43,616 nucleotides of DNA, taken from contig QCIG01000016.1 of the NCBI GenBank assembly GCA_003216815.1, positions 1 through 43,616 on the forward strand. Direction: 5' to 3'. Source of the stretch: Prochlorococcus sp. AG-402-K14. Its GTDB lineage: Bacteria > Cyanobacteriota > Cyanobacteriia > PCC-6307 > Cyanobiaceae. Shown here piece after piece: positions 26,572-35,691 of this stretch. Each line of letters opens with the position of its first letter. Positions within the stretch are counted from its first letter, which is position 1. The translations under genes and the position numbers were made by a program. The notes beneath the pieces are model-generated. The model saw only the letters and a program-made list of their open reading frames with translations. It did not search any database and was not told where the DNA came from.

Positions 26572-27682
26572 TTGCAAGACCTGACTGATTTCAAAAAAGA
26601 CCTTTCTTTATTGACTGCTCGCCTGGGTACAGCCCAGGATTGTCTTTGACGAACCTGCATTGCTAGCTAGAAAAAAGGACTTAGAGCAAGTTGCATCGCA
26701 ACCTGCATTTTGGAACGATCCCAAAACTGCACAAAAACAGATGCGTCAACTTGATGAGGTTAAAGCAGAGTTAGAAAAACTCATAATATGGAGAGGTGCT
26801 ATTGAGGATGCAAATCTTTCGTTAGAGCTTTATGAGTTAGATCCTGATGAAGAAATGCTTGCGGAGGCTCACCATGGACTTGAGAAATTAAAGCAAGAAC
26901 TTGAACGTTGGGAGATGGAGCGTCTCTTGAGTGGCATCTATGATAAGGAGGGTGCAGTTCTCTCAATTAATGCTGGTGCTGGTGGAACTGATGCCCAAGA
27001 TTGGGCCCAAATGCTTCTACGGATGTATACCCGTTGGGCTGAAAACAACGGTATGAAAGTAATTATTAATGAACTTTCTGAGGGGGAAGAAGCGGGCATC
27101 AAAAGTGTCACCATTGAAATAGAAGGTTTATACGCATATGGTTTTTTACAAAATGAAAAAGGGACCCATCGTTTAGTAAGAATTTCCCCTTTCAATGCAA
27201 ATGGAAAGCGACAAACCAGTTTTGCTGGAGTTGAAGTTATGCCTAAACTTGATGAAGAGGTTGAACTAGATATTCCTGAAAAAGATTTAGAAATTACTAC
27301 AAGTCGCTCAGGTGGAGCAGGTGGACAAAATGTAAACAAAGTTGAGACTGCGGTTCGGATTCTTCATGTGCCTACGGGTATTGCAGTTAGATGCACGCAA
27401 GAAAGATCTCAGCTTCAAAATAAAGACAAAGCAATGGCACTACTAAAATCAAAGTTGATGGTGATAGCAGTAGAACAAAGGGCTTCAGAGATTGCTGATA
27501 TTAGAGGAGATATTGTTGAAGCTGCGTGGGGTAATCAAATTAGAAATTATGTTTTTCACCCGTACCAAATGGTAAAAGATCTACGTACTGAACAAGAGAC
27601 AACAGATGTAGATTCAGTCATGAATGGGGAAATAGATATTTTTATTCAGTCTCTTTTAAGGCAGAATATTGAAGAATCATAA
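26572..27682 (+). CDS. prfB: Peptide chain release factor 2, with programmed +1 frameshift
   Basis: RF2 recognises UGA and UAA and releases the peptide. The gene is in two frames: codons from 26572 end at CTT (26644-26646) and an in-frame TGA (26647-26649). Reading resumes one base on with GAC (26648) to the stop at 27682. The joined protein carries SPF (the RF2 stop-codon tripeptide) in ISPFNANGK and the catalytic GGQ in [11 protein letters not shown]. With TTG 26572 as start the TGA is codon 26, exactly as in E. coli, and the product is 369 residues. An ATG at 26533 would add 13. It heads the run DUF3188-ybeY-dgkA-trpG. Confidence 0.93.
26636..26650 (+). promoter_or_regulatory. prfB programmed +1 frameshift site
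   Basis: The slippery CTT followed by TGA and C (CTTTGAC, 26644-26650) is identical to the classical RF2 autoregulatory site. An internal Shine-Dalgarno-like AGGA (26636-26639) lies 4 nt upstream. It is shorter than the E. coli AGGGGG, and its spacing is one base longer. Low RF2 should slow termination at UGA and let the ribosome slip forward, making more RF2. Confidence 0.85.
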
Positions 27683-27693
27683 ATTTGCTAGAT

Positions 27694-27885
27694 ATGAATA
27701 ATAAAATTATGTCTGATGACGTTGTCAAGAAAGCAACGCCGCCTCCAAGTTTTGTAAAACTTGCGATGAAAAATATGGTTCGGAAAGGTAGTCAAAGCCT
27801 TTATCACTTTGGGTTAACAGCTTTGGGTTTTCTTGGATTTATTCTTTTAGTTGCTGTTCTTGGAAAACCTCATATCCCTCAATAA
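27694..27885 (+). CDS. Small DUF3188-like membrane protein
   Basis: A protein of about 63 residues (66 if TTG 27685 is used) with a polar N-terminus and one hydrophobic helix near the C-terminus (FGLTALGFLGFILLVAVLG). The layout and place after prfB fit the cyanobacterial DUF3188 family; function unknown. ATG at 27694 is the likely start, and ATG at 27709 is a shorter option. It begins about 11 bp after the prfB stop, and ybeY starts 5 bp after its own stop. Confidence 0.62.
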   Translation: MNNKIMSDDVVKKATPPPSFVKLAMKNMVRKGSQSLYHFGLTALGFLGFILLVAVLGKPHIPQ

Positions 27886-27889
27886 TTGT

Positions 27890-28444
27890 ATGGAGAATTT
27901 TTCGACTAACTCGTCTAAATTGGATGTTGACCTTTCTTTTACACCCTTTCCGGTTCATGATTTAGATGTCTTTGTGAACAGTGAGTCTTTGGAGTTGATG
28001 ACAAATCGAAGTCAATGGATTAAGGAGATAAGCAGTTGGATTAGATTTATCCAAGTAAATTCAGCATTGAAGTGTCCGGAAATAGTCCTAAATGCGTCTC
28101 AATTTAGCTTGGGGTTGGAATTAACTAATGATAAGAAAATTCTTGATTTGAATCATGTCTGGCTCGGGCAATCAAAAAGTACAGATGTGCTGTCATTTCC
28201 CATAATTGATGAGACATTTTTTTATGTAAGCAATGAATGTATCGAATTGGGTGACATAGTTATCTCAGTCCCGACAGCAATCAGGCAAGCCAAAGATAAT
28301 AATGCTGATTTATTTAGAGAACTAAGATGGCTTGCTACTCATGGTCTCTTACACCTGTTGGGTTGGGATCATAGTGATGAAGAGAGCCTTAATAAAATGC
28401 TTTTAATGCAAGAGCATCTTCTTGATATTAGAGCTATTCTTTAA
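27890..28444 (+). CDS. ybeY: Endoribonuclease YbeY (rRNA maturation)
   Basis: YbeY is a zinc-dependent RNase used in 16S rRNA 3' end processing and ribosome quality control. The metal site HGLLHLLGWDH (H-x3-H-x5-H) near the C-terminus is intact. It is preceded by the LNHVWLGQSKSTDVLSFP and LGDIVISV strands of the family. ATG at 27890 gives 184 residues and avoids overlap with the upstream small gene; the open frame extends back to a TTG at 27851. It is followed by dgkA after 25 bp. Confidence 0.92.
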   Translation: MENFSTNSSKLDVDLSFTPFPVHDLDVFVNSESLELMTNRSQWIKEISSWIRFIQVNSALKCPEIVLNASQFSLGLELTNDKKILDLNHVWLGQSKSTDVLSFPIIDETFFYVSNECIELGDIVISVPTAIRQAKDNNADLFRELRWLATHGLLHLLGWDHSDEESLNKMLLMQEHLLDIRAIL

Positions 28445-28469
28445 AATAAAGAGTTGAAGATTTACAAAT

Positions 28470-28928
28470 ATGGTTACTGAGATATCCAATGACTCTGAGA
28501 GAGCAGTTAGGGACATGTCTAAGACTCTTCAAAGATCCAATAAAAGGTCATCGTGGAAGATAGCTAAAGACCTACCAACTAGCTTTTTATATGCAGCTAA
28601 AGGCTTAAGATATGCTTTTTCGACCCAGAGGAATTTTCGGATTCATGTTGGTTTGGCATTTGCTGCATTTTGTTTAAGCTTTTTTTTAGGTCTTAATAAA
28701 AGTGAGTTAGCAATAATGGCTCTTACAGCCACTAGTGTGTTAGTAGTTGAATTGCTTAATACAGCGATTGAATCTGTTGTTGATTTGGCCATTGGGAAAC
28801 GATTTCATCCTCTCGCCCAAATCGCTAAAGATTGTTCAGCTGGGGCAGTTTTAGTAGCTTCAATCAGTTCGGTGCTGATTGCTGTTCTATTACTATTTCC
28901 TCCATTACTTAAAAAGTTAGGAACTTAA
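28470..28928 (+). CDS. dgkA: Diacylglycerol kinase (DgkA family, prokaryotic)
   Basis: A 152-residue integral membrane kinase for diacylglycerol or undecaprenol. Three hydrophobic helices are present (about residues 58-74, 78-97 and 125-145). VVELLNTAIESVVDLAIGKRFHPLA is the catalytic helix, with the conserved glutamate and asparagine and the metal-site glutamate, and NFRIHV is the conserved amphipathic lead-in. The N-terminal extension of about 40 polar residues is longer than in E. coli DgkA. It starts with ATG and lies between ybeY and trpG. Confidence 0.88.
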   Translation: MVTEISNDSERAVRDMSKTLQRSNKRSSWKIAKDLPTSFLYAAKGLRYAFSTQRNFRIHVGLAFAAFCLSFFLGLNKSELAIMALTATSVLVVELLNTAIESVVDLAIGKRFHPLAQIAKDCSAGAVLVASISSVLIAVLLLFPPLLKKLGT

Positions 28929-28941
28929 TGGCTTAAAAATT

Positions 28942-29538
28942 ATGTTTTTGGTGATCGACAATTATGACAGTTTCACTTACAACCTCGTTCAATATTTGGG
29001 CGAATTAGCTTCTCAACATCCTATTGCATCAGAAGTTAGAGTCGAACGTAATGATGCTTTGACGATCAGTGAGATTAAAGATTTAAATCCTGATGCGATT
29101 TTGTTATCTCCTGGTCCAGGAGACCCTAATCAATCTGGAGTTTGTCTGGATATTTTATCTGAGTTATCAATTGAAATCCCAACTCTTGGTGTCTGTCTAG
29201 GTCACCAAGCTATTACTCAAGCCTTCGGTGGAAAAATAATCAGAGCTAAAGAATTAATGCATGGTAAAACATCTAATGTTTTACATAGAGGTACTGGAAT
29301 ATTTAAGAATTTGCCTAATCCCTTAGTAGCAACTAGATATCATAGCTTAATTGCTGAGAGAGAGGAGTTTCCAGAATGCTTAGAGGTTATAGCCTGGTTA
29401 GAGGATGAGACGATTATGGGAATAACTCATAAAGATTATCCGCATATATATGGGGTACAGTTCCATCCTGAGAGTGTATTGACCGAAGCTGGCCATAAGC
29501 TACTCTCTAATTTCTTAGAAATAGCAGATGCCACCTAG
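28942..29538 (+). CDS. trpG: Anthranilate/aminodeoxychorismate synthase glutaminase subunit
   Basis: This 198-residue class I glutamine amidotransferase supplies ammonia to anthranilate synthase (TrpE) and probably to PabB. The nucleophile is C85 in GVCLGHQAI, and the partner histidine and glutamate lie in GVQFHPESVLTE near residues 172-183. LLSPGPGDP (about residues 54-62) forms the oxyanion strand. Such genes are often dual-function TrpG/PabA, and sequence alone does not decide. It starts with ATG, 13 bp after dgkA, and converges on hisC. Confidence 0.93.
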   Translation: MFLVIDNYDSFTYNLVQYLGELASQHPIASEVRVERNDALTISEIKDLNPDAILLSPGPGDPNQSGVCLDILSELSIEIPTLGVCLGHQAITQAFGGKIIRAKELMHGKTSNVLHRGTGIFKNLPNPLVATRYHSLIAEREEFPECLEVIAWLEDETIMGITHKDYPHIYGVQFHPESVLTEAGHKLLSNFLEIADAT

Positions 29539-29577
29539 AATGTCTCAATAATTATAGACGTTGTAAATTAATCTACA

Positions 29578-30693
29578 CTATACTTCATCGACAATTTTGT
29601 AAGCTGACCAGAATCTTTTCATCTGCTCCGTTGTTCCAATGCTTACTCTGATAGAGCCTTTTAAATTTCTTTTCGTATCCATATTTCTAATTAGAATTCC
29701 AGATGACTTTAACTTTTGTTCCACTACTTCTGGCTTAGATTTTGGCCAAAGTAGAAAATAGTTTCCTCCATCAATATGATGCTTAACGTGGTATTTCTCG
29801 AATTGATCTTTGATCCAATTACGAGCCTCAAGGACTTCTTTCACATACGAATCAATATAGGATTGATCTTTAAGTGCTGCAAAAGCAGCAATCACCGCAA
29901 AGCTATTGACGTCATAAGGACCAGTGACTCTATTCACTATATTAATTACTTTGGAATGACCAATAGCAAACCCAATTCTTAAACTTGCTAAACCAGCAGT
30001 TTTAGAAAGCGATCTTAATACAACAAGATTAGGTGTCGTTTGGAAACTTACAAATGGTAGAACACTATCACCTGTAAACGCCTCGTAAAGTTCATCGACA
30101 ACTACTAGTGTTCTAGATGAAAGTTTGGTGATCTCTATAATTCTCTCCGGACTTAACCTTGTTCCAGTGGGGTTATTGGGGTTGCAGATGAGTAAAATTT
30201 TTGGATTATTCTGAATGATGAATTTGCAGATACTATCAAATGGGTATTGAAAATCTTTCCCCTCATAAGGTATTGAGTTGATTTTCATTCCTCGCATTTG
30301 TGCGCAAGGAGTATAATATCCAAAAGTAGGCGATGTTGTTAGCATTAGATCATTGTGATCGCCATAGGCATGAAAAATAGCATTTATTGCTGCATCTACT
30401 CCATTAAAAACACCAATTTCAGACGAGTTAATATTCACGCTTGAAGTTTGTTTGATGAGATTTTCAACTACTTTTTCTTTTAAACCTGAGTATTCAGGAT
30501 AAATAGAGATTTCATCTCTGCTTATTTCTCTGAGAGATTTAATTACTAGCGGGCTTGGTCCAATCGTGTTCTCATTAAAGTCTAGCCTTAGTAAATTCCG
30601 TCTTCCTTCCAATGGTGCTGAATATGCCTGCAAATCCTCGATATCTTTCCTGGGATTGGGTGGATCAATAAATGAATTTTCTGCTTTTTCCAT
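29578..30693 (-). CDS. hisC: Histidinol-phosphate aminotransferase
   Basis: A 371-residue class II PLP aminotransferase in histidine synthesis. LDFNENTIGPSPLV (about residues 38-51) matches the family's N-terminal substrate loop. LLICNPNNPTGT (about residues 165-176) and VVDELYEAF (about residues 197-205) bind PLP, and the Schiff-base lysine lies in LRSLSKTAGLASLRIGFAIG (about residues 226-245). Sequence does not fully exclude a related aromatic aminotransferase. The ATG overlaps the argS stop by one base (TAATG), which indicates coupled translation. Confidence 0.85.
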   Translation of the reverse strand: MEKAENSFIDPPNPRKDIEDLQAYSAPLEGRRNLLRLDFNENTIGPSPLVIKSLREISRDEISIYPEYSGLKEKVVENLIKQTSSVNINSSEIGVFNGVDAAINAIFHAYGDHNDLMLTTSPTFGYYTPCAQMRGMKINSIPYEGKDFQYPFDSICKFIIQNNPKILLICNPNNPTGTRLSPERIIEITKLSSRTLVVVDELYEAFTGDSVLPFVSFQTTPNLVVLRSLSKTAGLASLRIGFAIGHSKVINIVNRVTGPYDVNSFAVIAAFAALKDQSYIDSYVKEVLEARNWIKDQFEKYHVKHHIDGGNYFLLWPKSKPEVVEQKLKSSGILIRNMDTKRNLKGSIRVSIGTTEQMKRFWSAYKIVDEV

Positions 30694-32516
30694 TACATTC
30701 TTTCCAGAGTGGGTATGCCTAACAAACTCATCCCCAGTTTAAGTGTATTTGCAGTGATAGAGCACAAAGCAAGTCTACTGCTTCTGGAAGGTTCAATTGC
30801 TTTTAAAATTGGAACTTGATCATAGAATCTATTAAAGATCTGACTTAATTCAAATAAATACCCGCAAAGACGATTTGGAAGTAGTTCTTTTTCTACTTCA
30901 GCGATAATACAATCGAGTTGCAATAGCTTGCGAATCAAGACCCATTCTTGTGGTTCATTGAATTGAAGATTCTGACTTGCTACATTTAAATCCCCACCTT
31001 TGCGAGATATTCCGGCTATTCGTACCAATGCATAAAGTAAATAAGGAGCTGTATTCCCCTGCAATGAGAGCATCTTATCAAAACTAAATTGGTAATTAGA
31101 AACTCTATTTTGACTTAAATCCGCATACTTGATGGCTGCAATCCCGACAGTGGTAGAAACTTTATCTATAAAACTTTCATTTTCGGATCTACTTTCAGTG
31201 TTGAGACGATCTTTAAGATCTTCTCTTGCTCGTTGAATTGCTTCATCCAGAAGGTCTACTAATCTAATTGTTTCTCCAGAACGTGTTTTTAATTTCTTAC
31301 CATCTTCTCCTTGTACAAGACCAAAAGGGACATGCTCGATTTGACAATCTGTGGGAATCCAATTTGCAAGCTTTGCAATCCGAAAAACTCCTGAGAAATG
31401 TGATGCTTGCCCAGCATCTGTGACATAAATCACCCTGCATGCTCCATCTCCATGCGGGGGGGTAGTTAATCTGTATTTAATCGCTGCCAAATCAGTGGTT
31501 GCATAATTAAAACCCCCGTCACTTTTTTGAATAATTATTGGTTGAGGTTTGCCATCTTTTCCTACTATGCCATCAAGGAAAATACATTGAGCTCCTTGAT
31601 CATTAATGAGTAAATCTTTATTTTTTAAATCATTCATAACATCTACTAAGAATTTGTTATAAAAGGATTCACCTCTTTCAGTCAGCTTGATATCAAGTCG
31701 ATCGTAGATCTTTTGAAACTCTTTTCTGGATTGATTGCAGAGTAATTGCCACGCAATTAGACTGTCTTTCTCACCTGCTTGTAAATTAACAACCTCACTT
31801 CTAGATTTATTTTGAAAGACTTGATCTTCATCAAATCTTTTTTTTGCTTGACGATAAAAATTTACTAGATCGCTTATTTCCACAACATCTTTTGTATGGA
31901 GTGCCTCTGGTACAACCTCTTTTAGATGCGTTATGAGCATGCCAAATTGTGTGCCCCAATCCCCCACATGATTGAGTCGTATGACTTCGTAACCGCAGAA
32001 ATCAAGAACCCGTGCTAGAGAGTCTCCGATAATTGTTGATCGCAGGTGACCAACGTGCATTTCTTTTGCAATATTTGGACTGGAAAAATCAATAATTACG
32101 CGGTTATTATGTTTGTCCTTTTCTATTTTTTTACTAGTGAATTTTTTTAGGGACACGCCCAATCTTTTATTATTTAGACGAAAATGGATTTCCGATATAA
32201 GTGTATTTGAATTTATAGTTAGGTTTATGAAACCTGGACCTGCAATGAGTGGTGGATTACATATTTTAATGAAATTATTATCTTTTTGTAGTTGATCAGC
32301 TATTTGTTGTGCAATATCTCGAGGGGGTTGTTTTATTTCTTTTGATAATGCTAAAGCACAATTTATTTGAAAGTCTCCAAACTCTGGCTTGGATGCGGGG
32401 ACTAAATTAGAACCTGTAAGTATTGAAGAAGTTTTTGAACTTCGATTCTCTTTGGGGAATACTTTGTTGAAAGCTCTATTAAGGGCTTCTTCTAATCTGG
32501 CGGATATTTCAAGCAT
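30693..32516 (-). CDS. argS: Arginyl-tRNA synthetase
   Basis: This 607-residue class I synthetase charges tRNA-Arg. The N-terminal Add1 domain leads to the HIGH-type motif [16 protein letters not shown] (near residue 155). The KMSK-type loop is [12 protein letters not shown] (about residue 408), lacking the canonical second lysine as in many ArgRS. The C-terminal DALR domain holds [13 protein letters not shown] and ends in [21 protein letters not shown]. It starts with ATG and shares one base with hisC downstream. Confidence 0.97.
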   Translation of the reverse strand: MLEISARLEEALNRAFNKVFPKENRSSKTSSILTGSNLVPASKPEFGDFQINCALALSKEIKQPPRDIAQQIADQLQKDNNFIKICNPPLIAGPGFINLTINSNTLISEIHFRLNNKRLGVSLKKFTSKKIEKDKHNNRVIIDFSSPNIAKEMHVGHLRSTIIGDSLARVLDFCGYEVIRLNHVGDWGTQFGMLITHLKEVVPEALHTKDVVEISDLVNFYRQAKKRFDEDQVFQNKSRSEVVNLQAGEKDSLIAWQLLCNQSRKEFQKIYDRLDIKLTERGESFYNKFLVDVMNDLKNKDLLINDQGAQCIFLDGIVGKDGKPQPIIIQKSDGGFNYATTDLAAIKYRLTTPPHGDGACRVIYVTDAGQASHFSGVFRIAKLANWIPTDCQIEHVPFGLVQGEDGKKLKTRSGETIRLVDLLDEAIQRAREDLKDRLNTESRSENESFIDKVSTTVGIAAIKYADLSQNRVSNYQFSFDKMLSLQGNTAPYLLYALVRIAGISRKGGDLNVASQNLQFNEPQEWVLIRKLLQLDCIIAEVEKELLPNRLCGYLFELSQIFNRFYDQVPILKAIEPSRSSRLALCSITANTLKLGMSLLGIPTLERM

Positions 32517-32551
32517 GATGTTGATGGTTAGGTAGATACTTTTAAGATGTT

Positions 32552-33415
32552 TTAGTCAAAGCGCATACTGAAATCTATCCATTTACTTTGAGTGACTGGT
32601 GCACTAGTTGAGATTAGATCAATACCAGTGAAAATATAGTCTGACAAATTATTTGGGTTGATTCCAGAAACTTCAATAACAATATCTTTTGAGACGTATT
32701 TAGAATTACTATTTTTTGTAAGTTGACGTAATTCTGGAACTAACTTCTCTATAGCTTGAATGGACATTTCATCAAGTAAAATTCCATCAGCGCCTGCCTC
32801 TACAGCTTCTTTCGCTTGGGAGGGAGTTTCTGCTTCGACTATTATTTTTTTTGTCCATGGAATAGTATTTTTTAAGATTTTGATACTCTCGCTAATTCCC
32901 TGAGACCATTCAATATGATTCTCTTTCAACATGGCAGCATCATCTAATCCAAGCCTATGATTAATTCCGCCACCACAATGAAAAGCATATTTTTCGAATA
33001 TTCTCAGACCTGGAGTCGTTTTACGAGTGTCTGCTAGCCTCACATTGGATCCTGATAGCTTAGTTACCAGTAAAGCTGTAGATGTAGCAATACCAGAAAG
33101 ATGCATGGCTACATTGAGAGTTACTCGCTCTCCTGCTACTAACGAAGAGGATGATCCTTTTAATTCTAGGAGCCTTTGATTCTTTTTAAACTTCTGACCA
33201 TCCTCAATTAGAAGTTGAATATCAACTTGGGGATCAATTTTTCTAAATATTAGTTTAACTAGATCTCCACCACAAAAAGTTCCATCCTCTTTTGCAACCC
33301 AATGAGCTGAAGCACTGCTGTCATTGAGGACAAATCTTGTGAGATCTCCATCACCGAGATCTTCCTGAATCCAGGTGTCTAATATTTTATGTAGCTTTGG
33401 TGAGCGAAGATCCAC
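32552..33415 (-). CDS. nadC: Nicotinate-nucleotide pyrophosphorylase
   Basis: The 287-residue quinolinate phosphoribosyltransferase makes nicotinate mononucleotide in de novo NAD synthesis. [12 protein letters not shown] near residue 15 is the family start, and [18 protein letters not shown] (about residues 131-148) with [15 protein letters not shown] (about residues 153-167) form the phosphate and quinolinate site. [25 protein letters not shown] lines the second half of the barrel. GTG at 33415 is the start. It lies 35 bp upstream of argS on the same strand, so coexpression is likely. Confidence 0.95.
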   Translation of the reverse strand: MDLRSPKLHKILDTWIQEDLGDGDLTRFVLNDSSASAHWVAKEDGTFCGGDLVKLIFRKIDPQVDIQLLIEDGQKFKKNQRLLELKGSSSSLVAGERVTLNVAMHLSGIATSTALLVTKLSGSNVRLADTRKTTPGLRIFEKYAFHCGGGINHRLGLDDAAMLKENHIEWSQGISESIKILKNTIPWTKKIIVEAETPSQAKEAVEAGADGILLDEMSIQAIEKLVPELRQLTKNSNSKYVSKDIVIEVSGINPNNLSDYIFTGIDLISTSAPVTQSKWIDFSMRFD

Positions 33416-33722
33416 AATACAACAAATACATTTATTACTATACCAATGCTAAACCATTTATAAAGAATATCTTTTTCTATTTTTTAATTTCATCTACTTA
33501 TCTTTGTCTTAAATATTTTTAAGGAAATAGAAATTTTTTAATATTTATTCTTTGTTATATGTTAACCATATGCTTTAATTAACCTACTAGCCATTGTTTG
33601 TGGATCAATTGGACGTTGTTCATAGTGTGAATATTATGGTTGCGCTCCTGATTGGAGGAGTTTGCTATTACTTATATTATATTTTTACAATCGACAATAA
33701 CTAGTAGATAAAAAATTCTAGA
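33416..33722. other. 307-bp intergenic region between nadC and mnmE
   Basis: This AT-rich gap lies downstream of mnmE (whose stop is at 33723) and upstream of the nadC start. It should hold the nadC promoter. A weak AT-only stem, CTTAAA...TTTAAG with a TATT loop, sits at 33508-33523. The right half holds a candidate rightward small ORF (33594-33704). No tRNA or known RNA was recognised. Confidence 0.6.
33594..33704 (+). CDS. Candidate single-helix membrane small protein (34-36 aa)
   Basis: An open frame of 36 codons (TTG 33594) or 34 codons (GTG 33600) ends at TAG 33702-33704. It encodes a short acidic start (DQLDVVHS) followed by one hydrophobic, tyrosine-rich segment (IMVALLIGGVCYYLYYIF) and a TIDNN tail. 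This is the shape of the tiny single-helix thylakoid or plasma-membrane subunits common in cyanobacteria, but it matches none I know. No Shine-Dalgarno is visible. It fills the only sizeable gap between nadC and mnmE. Chance is possible. Confidence 0.35.
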   Translation: MFVDQLDVVHSVNIMVALLIGGVCYYLYYIFTIDNN

Positions 33723-35117
33723 TTACTTACCTATACAGAATTTCGAAAATATATTATCAAGTAAGCTTTCTGTTATATCTTCTCCTGTTAGTTCTCCTAA
33801 ATAATTGATAGCTTGTCTTAAATCGATCGTCCAGAAATCCCATGGTAGCTTTTCATCAAAAACTTTATTAATATTTTCCAGGGATTCCATCGTGGACTTT
33901 GCTAAATCAAGTTGCCTGTCATTTAGAGCAATGTGCAATCCATGTGTTTGAGAAGAATCACATATTTTTAGTAGGTAATTAATTAGATCGTCTTCTCCAC
34001 TTCCAGTTTTTGCACTTATCATCACTAGATGATCTTTTTCTAATATATATTTGGGAACTTTTTCAAAAGATTGATTATTCTTCAAATCAGATTTATTTCC
34101 AACAATCAAGAATGGAATATTTATGGGTAATTGTTTGAGTATTGATTCATCCTCTCTAGTCCATCCTTTTGACAAATCAAAGATTAGTATTATGAGATCA
34201 GCTTGAATTAAAGTTTTTTTAGTTCTAGAAATACCAATTTTTTCGATGATATTGTTAGTCTCTCTTAGACCTGCTGTATCAATAAAAGTTACTGGTATTC
34301 CCTCTAAGACAATCTCACTTTCCAAGAGATCTCTAGTGGTCCCGGGTAGGTCAGTCACAATAGCTTTTTCTTGTTTGCAAAGCCTATTAAGTAAAGAGCT
34401 TTTCCCTACATTAGGCTTCCCGATTAGTGCAACTTTTAAGCCAGAACGAATCCAAGATCCTCTTTTAGCATTCTCAATTAGTTCGTTAAGATCTTTTTTT
34501 ATTGCGACAATTTCATTCTTTACATGCTTTTCATCTAAAACTGGAAGATCTTCCTCAAAATCTATTCTTGCTTCAATTTCAGAAAGTTGCTCTAGCAAGC
34601 GATGCCTTATTGATTGAATAGTGGTTTGAATATTACCTTCAATTCCGTTAATGGCCAATTCAGCTGCTTTTTGACTTCTTGCTGAAATTAGTTCACTAAT
34701 TGACTCTGCTTGAGTCAGGCTTAAACGACCATTAAGCACTGCCCTTTGACTGAACTCTCCTGGTTCTGCTCTTCTAACATTTGGGTTCTTTAGAATCCTC
34801 CCAAGGATTCTCTGGACTGCAATAATTCCACCATGACAATGAATTTCAACAATATCCTCGCCTGTAAAGCTCCTTGGACCTTTCATGATTAGGATTAAAA
34901 CTTCGTCTATATATGTTTCTTGATTTACTTCAGTTACGTGTCCGTAAAGCACTTTGTGAGTATTCCAATTGTGTGTTCCGGGTATATGAACAATACCTTG
35001 GCTGATTTTAATTGCTGAGGAACCAGAGATCCTAATGACAGCAATACTTCCTTGGCCGGGAGAAACGGCAGTTGCAATTGCAGCAATAGTATCTTCAGTA
35101 GGGGAAAAAGAATTCAT
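33723..35117 (-). CDS. mnmE: tRNA modification GTPase MnmE
   Basis: MnmE works with MnmG to modify wobble uridine of tRNAs. The N-terminal folate-binding domain begins DTIAAIATAVSPGQGSIAVIRISG. The G domain carries GKPNVGKSSLLNRL (G1), DLPGTTRD (G2 region), DTAGLRE (G3) and NKSD (G4), embedded in the helical domain. The last residues are CIGK, the C-x-GK motif that holds the catalytic cysteine. The ATG at 35117 (second codon of a TTG-ATG pair) gives 464 residues, typical for the family. It diverges from the DUF2062 gene. Confidence 0.97.
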   Translation of the reverse strand: MNSFSPTEDTIAAIATAVSPGQGSIAVIRISGSSAIKISQGIVHIPGTHNWNTHKVLYGHVTEVNQETYIDEVLILIMKGPRSFTGEDIVEIHCHGGIIAVQRILGRILKNPNVRRAEPGEFSQRAVLNGRLSLTQAESISELISARSQKAAELAINGIEGNIQTTIQSIRHRLLEQLSEIEARIDFEEDLPVLDEKHVKNEIVAIKKDLNELIENAKRGSWIRSGLKVALIGKPNVGKSSLLNRLCKQEKAIVTDLPGTTRDLLESEIVLEGIPVTFIDTAGLRETNNIIEKIGISRTKKTLIQADLIILIFDLSKGWTREDESILKQLPINIPFLIVGNKSDLKNNQSFEKVPKYILEKDHLVMISAKTGSGEDDLINYLLKICDSSQTHGLHIALNDRQLDLAKSTMESLENINKVFDEKLPWDFWTIDLRQAINYLGELTGEDITESLLDNIFSKFCIGK

Positions 35118-35189
35118 CAATTAATAATCACGCAATCTTTACTAAAATCAAATGTACTTTTCTTTTTTACATAAAAGATTTTTTAAAAT

Positions 35190-35645
35190 ATGAAAAAAAT
35201 CTTCCTCAATTTAATAAAAAGAATTCGTAAATTCCTAGATTGGCTTTGGAATCAGGAAGGTTCCACTTCTGAGAGAGCATTAGGATTTGGTGTGGGAATA
35301 TTTAGTGGTTGCTTTCCATTCTTTGGTTTGCAAACCTTGATGGGTGTGCTTTTAGCAAAAGTTTTTAGGGGGAATAGCATCTTAGCGGCATTAGGAACTT
35401 GGATTAGTAACCCATTTACCTATGTACCTCTTTATTATTTTAATTATAGAATAGGCTCGTTATTACTTAATAAAGATAAAAATATAGTTGATTTTAGTCA
35501 TATAACTACTAACGAGTTGTGGTCTCAAGGTTGGTACTTAAGTTCTCGACTTATAATGGGCTCGATATGTGTTGGTTTTACGGCTGGGCTTATTGGTGGA
35601 CTTTGTTTATATTTTTTACTCAAGAGAATTTCTACTTCAATTTAA
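35190..35645 (+). CDS. DUF2062 membrane protein
   Basis: This 151-residue protein shows the DUF2062 core: a polar, basic N-terminus with WLWNQEGSTSERALGFGVGIFSGCFPFFGLQTLMG, then a second hydrophobic segment with ALGTWISNPFTYVPLYYFNYRIGSLLL, and a C-terminal helix (SICVGFTAGLIGGLCLYFLL). The TWISNPFTY stretch is the family's most conserved motif. Function is unknown. It starts with ATG and converges on the spoT homologue with a 46-bp gap. Confidence 0.8.
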   Translation: MKKIFLNLIKRIRKFLDWLWNQEGSTSERALGFGVGIFSGCFPFFGLQTLMGVLLAKVFRGNSILAALGTWISNPFTYVPLYYFNYRIGSLLLNKDKNIVDFSHITTNELWSQGWYLSSRLIMGSICVGFTAGLIGGLCLYFLLKRISTSI

Positions 35646-35665
35646 AATTTGTTGATAGGTTTTTG

Positions 35666-35680
35666 AATCCCACTGGGATT
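35666..35680. repeat. Small hairpin AATCCC-ACT-GGGATT between convergent genes
   Basis: A 6-bp stem with a three-base loop (7 bp around one base) lies in the 46-bp gap between the DUF2062 gene and spoT. No T-run follows on either strand, so it is not a classical terminator, though its place between two convergent stops is suggestive. Confidence 0.35.
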
Positions 35681-35691
35681 TACCGAAAATG

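Noticed and set aside
26938-27339. 133-codon leftward ORF opposite prfB
   Set aside because: Antisense shadow; the prfB frame has GGQ and SPF motifs.
33508-33523. CTTAAA...TTTAAG stem in the nadC upstream region
   Set aside because: Almost only A-T pairs and expected by chance in such AT-rich sequence.
35666-35680. Hairpin between DUF2062 and spoT as a terminator
   Set aside because: No T-run on either side and only a 6-bp stem, so listed as a repeat, not a terminator.
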